DNA of 64,000 bases, from assembly GCF_029193595.2 (NCBI RefSeq), contig NZ_CP135052.1, positions 3,224,001 to 3,288,000 on the forward strand, read 5' to 3'. Position numbers and translations under genes: made by a program. This stretch comes from Providencia hangzhouensis. GTDB taxonomy: Bacteria; Pseudomonadota; Gammaproteobacteria; Enterobacterales; Enterobacteriaceae. The notes under the pieces were generated by a model. It was not told where the DNA came from, searched no databases, and was given only the letters and a program-made list of their open reading frames with translations. Positions 39,236-49,431 of this stretch are shown piece by piece (the stretch's first letter is position 1; every line of letters begins with the position of its first letter).

Positions 39236-40080
39236 TAACTCTTGCCTTGTATCAGTGCTCGTCGCCCTTTTTGTAATGCTTCATTTGCATCACTATCTGC
39301 TAACGTGAGGTATTTAAAAAATAATGTATCGAAAGTAATCATCTGTAACACTTGGGGGGTGATGATGCCTAATTGGGAATGTTGCTCATCATAAAAATAA
39401 GGCAAGGCGAAGTCCGCTAACTTTATCGCTTCATCTTGACCAAAACGTGTCAGTGCGACTGTCGGGCAACCTGTTTCTTTTGCAGCACGAAGCATGCTAT
39501 TGATTTCTTGAGTGTTTCCACGCGCCGTTACTGCAATAGCAAGGTCCTCCGGCCCTAAGTTTGCCGAGTAACTTAGCTGAACATGCAAATCATAACTAAA
39601 CAGTGCGTGTTTATTAATGCGAATTAATTTATGGAAAATATCACTGGCAACAATGGCTGAAGACCCGACACCAAACAGCACGATACGTTTGGCCTGAAAC
39701 ATTTTTTGCGCGATGGTATCTACGACAGAGGGCTCAAGTAAATCCAGTGATTTTTCAATAGCCGAAATAAACATTTGCCCTGTTTTGGCGATAATCTGAG
39801 AGGTATCATCGTGACGACTCAGATTACCGTATAAACTTTCTGCTTTGTGTTGCTTCTCATCCGACAAATAATCAACTTTAAATTCAGGATAGCCACGGTA
39901 CCCCATTTGGCGTGAAAAGCGGATAACAGATGCACTACTGACCCCAGCCGCCTGTGCCAATTCCGCTGCATTCATCGCGATAAGACTTTCGCGGTTATCC
40001 AGCAAAAATGTGGCAATACGTTGTTCTGTGCCTTTACCGCGTGTCTGCAAGCTTTCCAGTTTTACCGTCAGTGTCGACAT
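39235..40080 (-). CDS. murR: RpiR-family transcriptional regulator (MurR-like)
   Basis: 281 residues. The N-terminal HTH_6 domain (residues 1-75) includes AELAQAAGVSSASVIRFSRQ as the helix-turn-helix, and a C-terminal SIS sugar-phosphate-binding domain begins near 125 (RIVLFGVGSSAIVASD, later IAVTARGNTQEI). MurR in E. coli represses murQP and responds to MurNAc-6-phosphate. Here it lies in the same strand as murQ and murP, 15 bases after murP, rather than divergent. Two matching operator candidates are found upstream of murQ. Confidence 0.88.
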   Translation of the reverse strand: MSTLTVKLESLQTRGKGTEQRIATFLLDNRESLIAMNAAELAQAAGVSSASVIRFSRQMGYRGYPEFKVDYLSDEKQHKAESLYGNLSRHDDTSQIIAKTGQMFISAIEKSLDLLEPSVVDTIAQKMFQAKRIVLFGVGSSAIVASDIFHKLIRINKHALFSYDLHVQLSYSANLGPEDLAIAVTARGNTQEINSMLRAAKETGCPTVALTRFGQDEAIKLADFALPYFYDEQHSQLGIITPQVLQMITFDTLFFKYLTLADSDANEALQKGRRALIQGKS

Positions 40081-40095
40081 GGCTTTTCCTTCTAA

Positions 40096-41457
40096 TTATT
40101 TTTCTGGATCAGTGAAGCCTATTATCATACTGGCAATGAACCCGACAATCCATGCACCTGCAACAGCAATTAAGAAATCCAATATTTGGCCATCACCCAC
40201 TAATGGAATTAATGATAACCCTGCTGTTCCAAAAGGAATGATGATCCCGACATGGAAGAACGCCATTAATGCCCCGCCCGCAGCTCCGCCAATGCAACCT
40301 GCAATGAATGGTTTACCTAATGGTAATGACACACCAAATAAAAGCGGTTCACCAACACCAAAAATACCCACAGGTAACGCACCGACTAAGGTTTTCTTCA
40401 AGCGTTGGTTTTTGGTTTTTAAATAAACCCAGAAACACGAACCCACTTGCCCCATTCCCCCCATCGCTAAAATTGGGAACAAGTAATTCAGACCAAAAGT
40501 TTGTAAAATTTCAGCGTGAATTGGGATCAAACCTTGATGTAAACCCGTTAGTAATAAGAATAAGAAGCTTCCCCCCAAGATACCGCCAGTCGCCACGGCA
40601 CCACCGCCACTATTTAATAAAGCGACAGAAACACCTTGAGCCAAAATTTGGTTTAAGTAATGTCCTGCGGGTTGGAACACCACAATTGCGACCATCGCAG
40701 AGACTAAAATGGTCACAAATGGCGTCACGATAAGGTCTAAGCTTTCTTTAATAATGCTCCTAAACCACACTTCAAATTTAGAAGAGAAAACGACCACCAT
40801 GAGCACTGCAAAAATACCCCCGCTACCCGGGACTAATTTCGAACCAAATAAGGTGATATCCGCTAACCCCGGCATCGAAAGTAACCCAGCCATGACCGCA
40901 CCAATTGAGGTAGATGCACCAAGCTCTTTCGCGGTATTCACCCCAATCATAATTGAAAGATAAACAAAGACTGCGCTACCAATCAATTTTAATAACTTAA
41001 ATAACTCAGGGAATTGGTCGACAACCCCCGGAGCAACCAAGCGGACGATATTGATTAGCCCCATAATTAGACCACAACCAATCAACGCTGGAATAGTAGG
41101 AACAAATATAGCGGCTAACGTATTCAACGTACGGCGAATGGAAAACGCTTTTTTCTCCGCCGGTGCTGCATTTTCTGATGTCGTAGAGGTGCTACCTTGC
41201 ATACGTTTGTTCATCACCGAAAAAACTTTCGCTGCGGTTCCCATCCCAACAATCACTTGTTGCTGTTCACCATTAAAAATAACACCTTTTACGCCCTCAA
41301 TTTGTTTCAAGGACTCAGCATCAAATTTACTGTTATCTTTTAAAACTAAACGAATACGCGTCATACAATGAGTTAATGTTGCCACGTTCTCAAAGCCGCC
41401 CGCATATTTTTCTATTTCTCTGGCGAGTACTTCCAGATGTTCTATCTTATTAGCCAT
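40096..41457 (-). CDS. murP: PTS system EIIBC, N-acetylmuramic acid specific (MurP-like)
   Basis: 453 residues. The N-terminal EIIB domain has phosphorylated Cys31 in LTHCMTRIRLVL; the EIIC domain of about ten helices follows from residue 115, with GVGEPLLFGVSLPLG as the sugar-site signature. No EIIA domain is attached, as in E. coli MurP, which borrows the glucose EIIA. Imports MurNAc while phosphorylating it to MurNAc-6-phosphate. Located between murQ and murR in one operon. Confidence 0.9.
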   Translation of the reverse strand: MANKIEHLEVLAREIEKYAGGFENVATLTHCMTRIRLVLKDNSKFDAESLKQIEGVKGVIFNGEQQQVIVGMGTAAKVFSVMNKRMQGSTSTTSENAAPAEKKAFSIRRTLNTLAAIFVPTIPALIGCGLIMGLINIVRLVAPGVVDQFPELFKLLKLIGSAVFVYLSIMIGVNTAKELGASTSIGAVMAGLLSMPGLADITLFGSKLVPGSGGIFAVLMVVVFSSKFEVWFRSIIKESLDLIVTPFVTILVSAMVAIVVFQPAGHYLNQILAQGVSVALLNSGGGAVATGGILGGSFLFLLLTGLHQGLIPIHAEILQTFGLNYLFPILAMGGMGQVGSCFWVYLKTKNQRLKKTLVGALPVGIFGVGEPLLFGVSLPLGKPFIAGCIGGAAGGALMAFFHVGIIIPFGTAGLSLIPLVGDGQILDFLIAVAGAWIVGFIASMIIGFTDPEK

Positions 41458-41513
41458 ATGATCCCCCTGATGTTGACTGAGCCAATAAACCCGCTCTTCA
41501 ACATGCTATCCCA

Positions 41514-42434
41514 TTACTTAACGGTAATTGCTAACATGCTATCCAAGGTGGTATTTGGATGTTGTTGAACGATATCCGTCGCTTGCTGTGCATTAATTTG
41601 TAGCTCATGCATTAAAATTGCGCGTCGTGGATGATAATCCACTTGCGCTAATAACCCTGCCGCGGTGTGTTCATCAATACCGCAGACTTCACTCACAATC
41701 CGTTCTGCGCGGCGCAGTAATTTGATATTACTGGCAACAACATCAACCATTAAATTAGTATGAATACGGCCTAGTCTCCCCATCACACAAGTACTTAGCA
41801 TGCCTAAAATCATTTTTTGCGCAGTACCACTTTTCATACGAGTCGAACCCGATAACACTTCAGGGCCAACATCGGGGGCAATTGCCAATTTTGCTACGTC
41901 ACTTAATAACCCTCTTCCTCGCGTGGTGATAGCCACCGTTAACGCACCGATTTCATTAGCGTATTCAATACCCGCTAAGGTAAATGGTGTACGTCCACTC
42001 GCGGCAATGCCCACCACGACATCTTTGGCACAAAGTTGGCGTTTTTTTAGCTCAGCAATCGCTGATTCTGCTGAATCCTCAATATTTTCAACCGCTTTTA
42101 GCATTGCATCTTGGCCACCCGCAATAATCGATTGCACCATTTCAGGTGAAGTACCAAATGTGGGTGGACATTCTGCACTATCTAATACGGCTAACCTACC
42201 GCTAGTACCCGCGCCAATGTAAAACAAACGTCCACCTTGCTTTAAGCACTCAGCAACAGCGTCAACCACTTGAGCAATCGCAGGTAGAACAGCCTGAATG
42301 GCACCTGCAACCGTGCTATCAGCTTGGTTAATGACGTTCACCATCGATAGCGTATCCAAACGTGAAAACTGCTGCGTTTCCTGATTGAATTCATTGTGTA
42401 GACAGTTACTCAGAGTATTTTCGGCTAGAGACAT
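41514..42434 (-). CDS. murQ: N-acetylmuramic acid 6-phosphate etherase
   Basis: 306 residues (E. coli MurQ 298). A SIS-domain lyase that cleaves the D-lactyl ether of MurNAc-6-P to give GlcNAc-6-P and D-lactate. Signatures are YIGAGTSGRLAVLDSAECPPTFG (start YIGAGTSGRLA, then the catalytic Glu in SAECPPT), GIAASGRTPF and GPEVLSGSTRMKSGTAQK. It is first in the murQ-murP-murR-tauE operon. SD GAGGG precedes the ATG. Confidence 0.95.
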   Translation of the reverse strand: MSLAENTLSNCLHNEFNQETQQFSRLDTLSMVNVINQADSTVAGAIQAVLPAIAQVVDAVAECLKQGGRLFYIGAGTSGRLAVLDSAECPPTFGTSPEMVQSIIAGGQDAMLKAVENIEDSAESAIAELKKRQLCAKDVVVGIAASGRTPFTLAGIEYANEIGALTVAITTRGRGLLSDVAKLAIAPDVGPEVLSGSTRMKSGTAQKMILGMLSTCVMGRLGRIHTNLMVDVVASNIKLLRRAERIVSEVCGIDEHTAAGLLAQVDYHPRRAILMHELQINAQQATDIVQQHPNTTLDSMLAITVK

Positions 42435-42447
42435 TCAAATGCCCTCA

Positions 42448-42462
42448 TGAAATTTAATTTCA
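42448..42462 (-). promoter_or_regulatory. RpiR/MurR operator candidate 1
   Basis: Palindrome TGAAATTTAATTTCA (17 bases with flanks), 13 bases before the murQ start. It shares 14 of 15 bases with the second copy at 42480. Confidence 0.55.
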
Positions 42463-42479
42463 TTAAAAAATACATTAAA

Positions 42480-42494
42480 TGAATTTTAATTTCA
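42480..42494 (-). promoter_or_regulatory. RpiR/MurR operator candidate 2
   Basis: TGAATTTTAATTTCA, centred 32 bp (about three helical turns) from candidate 1. The TGAAA-N5-TTTCA shape fits operators of RpiR-family repressors such as HexR. Confidence 0.5.
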
Positions 42495-42565
42495 ATTCAA
42501 ATCACAGCAATTTCGTACCACTTAATTGCGGGTTATGATCTTTCTCACAATAATAGGTTTGTATT

Positions 42566-42594
42566 GAAAAATACCGGTGACAAAAGCCACCGGC
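42566..42594 (-). terminator. Terminator of the CBM9-like gene
   Basis: On the minus strand, stem CCGGTG / CACCGG with a GCTTTTGT-type loop and a TATTTTT tail, 9 bases past the stop. Confidence 0.82.
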
Positions 42595-42601
42595 GATAAT
42601 G

Positions 42602-43297
42602 CTATTTTACGAACTTACAGGTTCCGAAGGCTGATGGGATGTGAAAATCAGGTTTAACGGAATCAGGTTTGATCCAGCTAATCCATTTACGCACTTGCTT
42701 AGGTTCACCCGCGCTGAACTCTCCACGCAAAATGGCACACATTAGTGTCTGTTTGTCTGCGTCTTGCCATAAATCGAGTTTAGTGAATTCATCTAAATCA
42801 ATTTTTCCCGTTAATACATAACCATTTGGCGTCATTTCACCCACGGTTTGTAATGTTTCCCAGTTCCAACTTGGGTCAACTTCACGGTAATAATTAGCTT
42901 TTGCATCGAAAGTACGCCCTTTCGGGTCCATTTCAGCCGTGTAATAAGGTTTTAATTCAGGGCTAGTCGCGAAAAAGAGTTCGACTCGGTCAGAATCTAA
43001 CACCGCTTGGTCTTTATCTGGGTTATCACCTAACTGAATATCTTTATCATCTGCAATAAAACGGAAATATAGTGCGTCATCACTCCATAAAGCGCGAAAA
43101 TCTGTTTTGGGAGCCACTTCCTTTTCCCATGGGTAAGTAAAATCGGTTAATACTTCTGCTTTTTCCCAGACTTCAGTACTTTTAGTCGCATCATTGAGTG
43201 ATTTTAACTGATCGGTATGATTGATTTGGTACTCTTTTGCCGCCACACTTGCTGTAACAAGCACAGCGCTCGCGGCTAGTAATGTCGTTAATTTCAT
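42602..43297 (-). CDS. Periplasmic carbohydrate-binding family 9-like protein
   Basis: 231 residues with a clear signal peptide (MKLTTLLAASAVLVTASVAA). The mature protein resembles the CBM9-like/DUF1083 beta-sandwich: a TDFRALWSDDALYFRFIADD strand pair, then DRVELFFAT, MDPKGRTFDAK and NGYVLTGKIDLDEF. Such domains bind sugar ends. Lying beside mur operon genes, it might bind cell-wall sugars, but it has its own terminator and promoter region and so may be separate. SD GTGAGGAAAG. Confidence 0.8.
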   Translation of the reverse strand: MKLTTLLAASAVLVTASVAAKEYQINHTDQLKSLNDATKSTEVWEKAEVLTDFTYPWEKEVAPKTDFRALWSDDALYFRFIADDKDIQLGDNPDKDQAVLDSDRVELFFATSPELKPYYTAEMDPKGRTFDAKANYYREVDPSWNWETLQTVGEMTPNGYVLTGKIDLDEFTKLDLWQDADKQTLMCAILRGEFSAGEPKQVRKWISWIKPDSVKPDFHIPSAFGTCKFVK

Positions 43298-44369
<1,072 letters not shown>

Positions 44370-44375
44370 ATATAT

Positions 44376-44403
44376 ATAGGTAGATGAATACTCATCTACC
44401 TAT
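44376..44403. repeat. Palindromic repeat copy 1
   Basis: 12-bp perfect stem ATAGGTAGATGA with its complement and an ATAC loop, 6 bases after the sanA stop. The same 28-base unit recurs at 44546-44573. Confidence 0.8.
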
Positions 44404-44413
44404 GAGGTTGTTG

Positions 44414-44450
44414 ACAAAGCGGGATAAAAGCGTGGTTTTTCCCGCTTTGT
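44414..44450. terminator. Hairpin between sanA and yeiB
   Basis: 11-bp stem ACAAAGCGGGA / TCCCGCTTTGT with a loop that ends in TTTT. A second perfect 10-bp stem, GAAAATCAAT / ATTGATTTTC, follows at 44461-44482. Together with the flanking repeats this gap is almost wholly secondary structure. Confidence 0.55.
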
Positions 44451-44542
44451 GTTATCAGCCGAAAATCAATAAATTGATTTTCCTAGTTTATTTTCAATAA
44501 CCTATTCGACTTGCCGCCAAACATAATATGTTTGTCAGCAGT

Positions 44543-44576
44543 CTGATAGGTAGATGAATACTCATCTACCTATCAG
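44543..44576. repeat. Palindromic repeat copy 2, overlapping the yeiB stop
   Basis: 15-bp stem CTGATAGGTAGATGA with its complement and the same ATAC loop as copy 1. It includes the last codons and the stop of yeiB. Confidence 0.8.
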
Positions 44577-45707
44577 CTTTCTCGTTAATTTGCGCCAACA
44601 CCATTCAAGTGGGCCTTGCCTGAAAAACATCAACCAATAATAAGAAAACAATAAATTTGCTCCCCAAATAATGGGAACCAAGACAAGTAATTCAACCCGC
44701 GTAAATTGACCAAAATAGCCGAATTGATAAAACAACACGGTACAAATTAGTGTTTGCAAAATATAATTACTCAGCGCCATCCGCCCCACATATTGCAAGC
44801 CAAGAGCGACTTTGCTGTTTGCCACTGTCGTCCAAAAGCCATATACCAGAGCTATGTATCCTAAAGATTGAAATGGAATAACTAGCTCATTAATAATATA
44901 ACCAATGATTGATGTTGAAAAATAACTCCAATTGAATTGGCTTTGCATGTATAGCGAAACTATTTGGACCAATATAGATGGCAAGATAAATATGTAGGCT
45001 ATTTTGCGGTAGTGTTGAGTGCTAAATTGCCCTCGTAACCAACCATTTTTCATTAGCAGTGCACCAATAACCATCAATGCCGCTAATTGCCAGCCATATT
45101 GGATAACCAACATTTCAACCATTTTGAGCATCTCTGACGCTCGATAAAGCACGCCATCCATTCCCCCTGAGGTATGTATCGCATATTCAAATGCCAGTTG
45201 CTCATCAGAGGTTTGCCAAAAACCGGAGGGGTCTACACTACTACCCAACACGAGCAAGATAACTAACCCAATCAAATAGATTGATAGTGCTATTTTCAAT
45301 AAAAAACCATCTTCATATTGATTAAGCAGATAGGTTACCAACAAGCCCGTCAATGCATAAGCCAAAAGAATATCACCATCCCAAAAACCAACCCCATGAA
45401 TCACCCCAAACAGGGCTAAAACCAATAGACGGCACCGGTTCCAACGAAGAGAACGGGGTTGTAATAAAGCAAGGGTTGCCCCAAATAGGATTGAAAAAAT
45501 AGCGAGAACTTTGCCTTGAAAAAGGACATTGAAAATCCCCCAGAGGTAAGCCTCTGAGTCGGGTGTTTTATTGGTGTAATAAGGGTTTAAATACGCCGCT
45601 TGTGGTAAAGCAAAAGCAAAGATATTCATTAAAAGAATACCTAAAATCGCCATACCACGAACAGCGTCAAGTTGGCCAATGCGACTTGACGGCGTCGTTA
45701 CTGTCAT
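44562..45707 (-). CDS. yeiB: DUF418 inner-membrane protein YeiB
   Basis: 381 residues (E. coli 385) with about nine to ten hydrophobic helices. N-terminal GQLDAVRGMAILGILLMNI and C-terminal GRMALSNYILQTL and SYYWLMFFRQGPLEWCWRKLT are the DUF418 signatures. The family belongs to an acyltransferase-like membrane superfamily but its role is unknown. It starts 3 bases after the folE stop, so they form an operon, as in E. coli. Its last codons lie in a palindromic repeat. Confidence 0.92.
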   Translation of the reverse strand: MTVTTPSSRIGQLDAVRGMAILGILLMNIFAFALPQAAYLNPYYTNKTPDSEAYLWGIFNVLFQGKVLAIFSILFGATLALLQPRSLRWNRCRLLVLALFGVIHGVGFWDGDILLAYALTGLLVTYLLNQYEDGFLLKIALSIYLIGLVILLVLGSSVDPSGFWQTSDEQLAFEYAIHTSGGMDGVLYRASEMLKMVEMLVIQYGWQLAALMVIGALLMKNGWLRGQFSTQHYRKIAYIFILPSILVQIVSLYMQSQFNWSYFSTSIIGYIINELVIPFQSLGYIALVYGFWTTVANSKVALGLQYVGRMALSNYILQTLICTVLFYQFGYFGQFTRVELLVLVPIIWGANLLFSYYWLMFFRQGPLEWCWRKLTRKLIGR

Positions 45708-45710
45708 AAA

Positions 45711-46370
45711 TTATAAGTGACGCACTGCACGTAAAAATTCTTGCCGTGTATTTTGGCTTGATTTAAATAACCCGCCTAATGACGTTGTTGTTGTTGCACT
45801 TGTCGCGTCACGAATACCACGTGCTTTCACGCAATAATGCACTGCATCGATACAAACAGCTACATTTGTTGTTCCCAATAATGTTTGCAAAGCAACCAAA
45901 ATTTGCTGTGTTAAGCGCTCTTGCACTTGTGGACGCTGTGAGAAAAATTGCACAATTCGATTAATTTTCGATAAACCAATGACTTTATCTTTTGGAATAT
46001 AGGCAACCGTGGCCTTTCCATCAATCGTAACAAAATGGTGTTCACAGGTACTTGTTAACGTAATATCACGCACAGTGACCATTTCATCCACTTTCATTTT
46101 ATTTTCAATTAAAGTGATTTTTGGAAAGTTTGCGTAATCAAGCCCTGAAAAAATTTCATCAACATACATTTTTGCGATGCGACGAGGGGTATCAGCTAAA
46201 CTGTCATCGGTTAAATCCAAATTCAGTAGCGTCATGATCTCTGTCATGTGCCCTTCAATCAGTTTCTTACGTTCGTCGCCTGATTTTGGCTGGATACGTA
46301 AAGGCGTTTCTAGGCCTCTAGCCTCCAGCGCGGCATGAACTAATTCGGCCTCTTTACTCAGAGATGACAT
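45711..46370 (-). CDS. folE: GTP cyclohydrolase I
   Basis: 219 residues from the ATG at 46370, which has a perfect GGAGG five bases upstream; an ATG four codons earlier would contain that site and is rejected. Converts GTP to dihydroneopterin triphosphate, the first folate step. Zinc and active-site residues lie in [15 protein letters not shown] and the [16 protein letters not shown] region. E. coli FolE is 222 residues and closely alike. Confidence 0.96.
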   Translation of the reverse strand: MSSLSKEAELVHAALEARGLETPLRIQPKSGDERKKLIEGHMTEIMTLLNLDLTDDSLADTPRRIAKMYVDEIFSGLDYANFPKITLIENKMKVDEMVTVRDITLTSTCEHHFVTIDGKATVAYIPKDKVIGLSKINRIVQFFSQRPQVQERLTQQILVALQTLLGTTNVAVCIDAVHYCVKARGIRDATSATTTTSLGGLFKSSQNTRQEFLRAVRHL

Positions 46371-46819
46371 GTGATCCTCCACAAATGGTATAACTATTTT
46401 TATAAAATGCAGGTGTGCGGTACTCTAAAACAGCAGGTAGAGATAATCCAGTACAACATCGTTAATCGCTGTGAAATATTTGCATTTAGCCCTGTAATTT
46501 ATTCACAAGATGAATACATACATTAAAAGGTTTTACACCTTATATAAGGTGATTAGTAGCACATTTTTTATCAATGTTTTAACCTTGAATGGCGATAAAT
46601 GAATAAACTTGAAATGATTAACGCAATAAATAATCTAAAAATTGGTCATTTCATGTGTAATTTTGTCTGCGTTAATGCCTCCCTATTCGTTAAATCTAAC
46701 CAAAAGCTATCTGTAATCAATTTCTATTCATTCACGCACTAATGGATTTCTGCCATAATATGCATCACGAACACATTTTAAAGCCTCAAGGCAGATAACA
46801 ATAATGAGGGTCATTATTT
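46371..46819. other. Divergent intergenic region (folE / moeA) with a 16-bp palindrome
   Basis: 449 bases. The main feature is the perfect palindrome CACCTTATATAAGGTG at 46536-46551. No MetJ box (for folE) or ModE site (for moeA) was recognised. Two short ORFs of 30 and 44 codons lack ribosome-binding sites and are not called. Confidence 0.4.
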
Positions 46820-48061
46820 ATGGATCAGTGTCATACTAACGATTTGATTTCTCTAGATGTTGCATTGGAAAAATTACTATCTCAAACGAAAACCGTCACA
46901 GATACAGAAATCATTCCACTGACCTCCTCTGCACAACGTATCATTGCGACAGACCTGATTTCCCCTATCAATGTTCCACCATTTGATAATTCTGCTATGG
47001 ATGGTTATGGCTTACGTTTCGCCGATTGGGATGGTAAAACGCCAATGCCTGTAGCAGGTAAATCTTTTGCGGGTAACCCGATGGAAGGTGAACTAAAAGC
47101 AGGTTGCTGCGTACGTATTATGACAGGCGCACCAATTCCACAAGGAGTGGATACCGTTGTGATGCAAGAATCTACACAACAAACGGACCAAGGTATTGTA
47201 TTCACCCAACCAATTAAACAAGGTAGTAATATCCGCAAAGCAGGGGAAGATATTACCCAAGGCAGTGCCGTATTCCCTGCGGGCACCTTACTAACGACCG
47301 CTCAGCTACCTTTAATTGCTTCACTGGGTATTGCTGATGTCACCGTATATCGCCGCCTTAAAGTTGCCGTTTTTTCAACGGGAGATGAGCTACAAGCCGT
47401 CGGCCTTCCTTTAGCAGATGGGCAAATTTATGATACTAACCGTTTTACCGTTCGTCTGATGCTGGAAAAACTTAATTGTGAAGTGCTTGATTTAGGGGTA
47501 ATACCGGACTCGCCCGAAAAACTCAAGCAAACCTTTATCGAAGCTAACCAACACGCTGATTTAGTGATCAGTAGTGGCGGTGTTTCCGTAGGTGAAGCCG
47601 ACTATACCAAACAAATTTTGGATGAATTAGGCACCATTGGTTTTTGGAAGTTAGCCATTAAACCAGGAAAACCCTTTGCTTTTGGTAAGCTGAGCGACGC
47701 TTGGTTTTGTGGGCTACCGGGGAACCCTGTTTCCGCCGCACTCACCTTCTATCAATTGGTTCAACCGCTGATTGCCCGCCTTTCAGGGCACAGCCAATGG
47801 CGTGCTCCGCTACGCTTCAAGGTTCCAGTGACCACCATGTTGAAGAAAAGCCCGGGCCGTTTAGATTTTCAACGAGGAATTCTAAGCACCAATGAGCAAG
47901 GGCAGTTGCAAGTCGCCACGACGGGTCACCAAGGCTCACATGTGTTTAGTTCATTTAGTTTAGCCAACTGTTTTATTGTCCTTGAAAGAGAACGTGGGCG
48001 CGTTGAAGCAGGTGAAATGGTTGAAGTCGAAATGTTTAACTATTTATTAAAAAGTGAATAA
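46820..48061 (+). CDS. moeA: Molybdopterin molybdenumtransferase MoeA
   Basis: 413 residues (E. coli 411). Inserts molybdenum into adenylylated molybdopterin. Signatures are [14 protein letters not shown], the MTGAPIPQG loop, and the MoaB/Mog-like domain with [25 protein letters not shown] and [11 protein letters not shown]. Upstream SD GAGGGT. It is followed 5 bases later by moeB in the E. coli order. Confidence 0.97.
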   Translation: MDQCHTNDLISLDVALEKLLSQTKTVTDTEIIPLTSSAQRIIATDLISPINVPPFDNSAMDGYGLRFADWDGKTPMPVAGKSFAGNPMEGELKAGCCVRIMTGAPIPQGVDTVVMQESTQQTDQGIVFTQPIKQGSNIRKAGEDITQGSAVFPAGTLLTTAQLPLIASLGIADVTVYRRLKVAVFSTGDELQAVGLPLADGQIYDTNRFTVRLMLEKLNCEVLDLGVIPDSPEKLKQTFIEANQHADLVISSGGVSVGEADYTKQILDELGTIGFWKLAIKPGKPFAFGKLSDAWFCGLPGNPVSAALTFYQLVQPLIARLSGHSQWRAPLRFKVPVTTMLKKSPGRLDFQRGILSTNEQGQLQVATTGHQGSHVFSSFSLANCFIVLERERGRVEAGEMVEVEMFNYLLKSE

Positions 48062-48066
48062 TAACA

Positions 48067-48819
48067 GTGCAAGAGCTTAGCGATCCGGAAATGTTGCGGT
48101 ACAACCGCCAAATTATCCTCCGTGGGTTTGATTTCGATGGGCAGGAAAAACTTAAAGCTGGCAAAGTACTGGTTATTGGCCTTGGCGGTTTAGGCTGTGC
48201 CGCAACTCAATACCTTGCTGCTGCTGGTGTCGGTCATCTGACATTGGTGGATTTCGATACCGTGTCATTGTCTAACTTGCAACGGCAAATTTTGCACCGT
48301 GACGTCACCATTGGTACACCGAAAGTTGATTCAGCTAAAGCGCAACTTGCTGCCATTAACCCATATATTCAAATTGACACCGTCAATGCACAACTTGATG
48401 ATGCACAACTTGATGAATTAATTATGCATCATGATGTGATCTTAGACTGCACAGATAACGTTGCCATTCGTGAACAGCTCAACCGCTTGTGTTTACCACG
48501 AAAAAAACCACTGGTTTCAGGTGCTGCTATTCGCATGGAAGGGCAATTATCTGTTTTCACTTATGAAGAAAACACCCCTTGCTATCACTGTTTAAGCCGT
48601 TTATTTGGTGAAAATAACTTAACTTGTGTGGAAGCAGGGGTTATGTCCCCTTTAGTCGGTACCATTGGTACGCTAGAAGCGATGGAAACCATTAAATTAT
48701 TAGCTAATTATGGGAAAGTTAATTCAGGAAAAGTATTGCTATTTGATGCAATGACCATGGATTTTCGCCAATTTAAACTTAGCAAAGACCCGCATTGTGA
48801 AGTCTGTGCTAAAAGCTAA
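48067..48819 (+). CDS. moeB: Molybdopterin-synthase adenylyltransferase MoeB
   Basis: 250 residues (E. coli 249), GTG start. E1-like enzyme that adenylates the C-terminus of MoaD. Nucleotide-binding VIGLGGLGCAATQYLAAAGVG is split here as VIGLGGLGC and AATQYLAAAGVG; DCTDNVAIREQLN and zinc-binding CYHCLSRLFGE plus CEVC near the end are present. Confidence 0.96.
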   Translation: MQELSDPEMLRYNRQIILRGFDFDGQEKLKAGKVLVIGLGGLGCAATQYLAAAGVGHLTLVDFDTVSLSNLQRQILHRDVTIGTPKVDSAKAQLAAINPYIQIDTVNAQLDDAQLDELIMHHDVILDCTDNVAIREQLNRLCLPRKKPLVSGAAIRMEGQLSVFTYEENTPCYHCLSRLFGENNLTCVEAGVMSPLVGTIGTLEAMETIKLLANYGKVNSGKVLLFDAMTMDFRQFKLSKDPHCEVCAKS

Positions 48820-48859
48820 CTGCTAAATTTTCGGGCAAGTTGGCTTTTCTCATCATTCA

Positions 48860-48882
48860 GGCGAGGCTTTTCTCGCCTTTTT
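48860..48882 (+). terminator. moeA-moeB terminator
   Basis: Stem GGCGAG / CTCGCC with a GCTTTT loop and TTTTT tail, about 40 bases past the moeB stop. Confidence 0.88.
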
Positions 48883-49028
48883 CCTATTTTTATTACATCA
48901 AAATTAAGAATAATCCGAAAAAATAATTTAATTGCCCTTTCACCTTATACTATCTCTCTTTTGTGGTGCTTGATGGTTTAAATATCACCACTGTTTATTC
49001 TTTTGATAAAGTTACTGAGAGTATGAAT

Positions 49029-49364
49029 ATGCAATTCCCTCCTTGCCCGAAATGCCAGTCTGAATACACCTATACTGATAACGATATGTATATCTGCCCT
49101 GAGTGCGCGCATGAATGGAATGATGCCGAACCTGTAGCTGATATTGATGAATTGATTGTAAAAGATGCCAATGGCAACCTGTTAGCTGATGGTGATACCA
49201 TCACGGTTATTAAAGATCTCAAAGTCAAAGGCAGCTCTTCTATGCTAAAAATTGGTACCCGCGTTAAAGGTATCCGTTTGGTCGAAGGCGACCACAATAT
49301 CGATTGTAAAATTGATGGTTTCGGTCAAATGAAATTGAAATCTGAGTTTGTGAAGAAAAACTAA
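49029..49364 (+). CDS. yjdM: Zinc-ribbon protein YjdM (PhnA family)
   Basis: 111 residues from the ATG at 49029, matching E. coli YjdM length; GAGAG lies seven bases upstream. Earlier in-frame starts add an unrelated stretch. An N-terminal zinc ribbon ([10 protein letters not shown] and CPECAHEWN) is followed by the PhnA domain with [13 protein letters not shown] and [11 protein letters not shown]. Despite the old name it is not needed for phosphonate use; its role is unclear. Confidence 0.94.
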   Translation: MQFPPCPKCQSEYTYTDNDMYICPECAHEWNDAEPVADIDELIVKDANGNLLADGDTITVIKDLKVKGSSSMLKIGTRVKGIRLVEGDHNIDCKIDGFGQMKLKSEFVKKN

Positions 49365-49380
49365 GTTTACTTCACCCATT

Positions 49381-49409
49381 AAAAAGCCCTCAAAATTTGA
49401 GGGCTTTTT
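49381..49409. terminator. Bidirectional terminator yjdM / ybiT
   Basis: Palindrome AAAAAGCCCTCAAA-ATT-TTTGAGGGCTTTTT: a GC-rich stem with A-tract before and T-tract after, suited to end both convergent genes. Confidence 0.92.
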
Positions 49410-49431
49410 GTTTCTAATCTAAAAACTCTAT

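Noticed and set aside
46500..46740. ORFs of 30 and 44 codons in the folE-moeA gap
   Set aside because: No ribosome-binding sites and no recognisable features.
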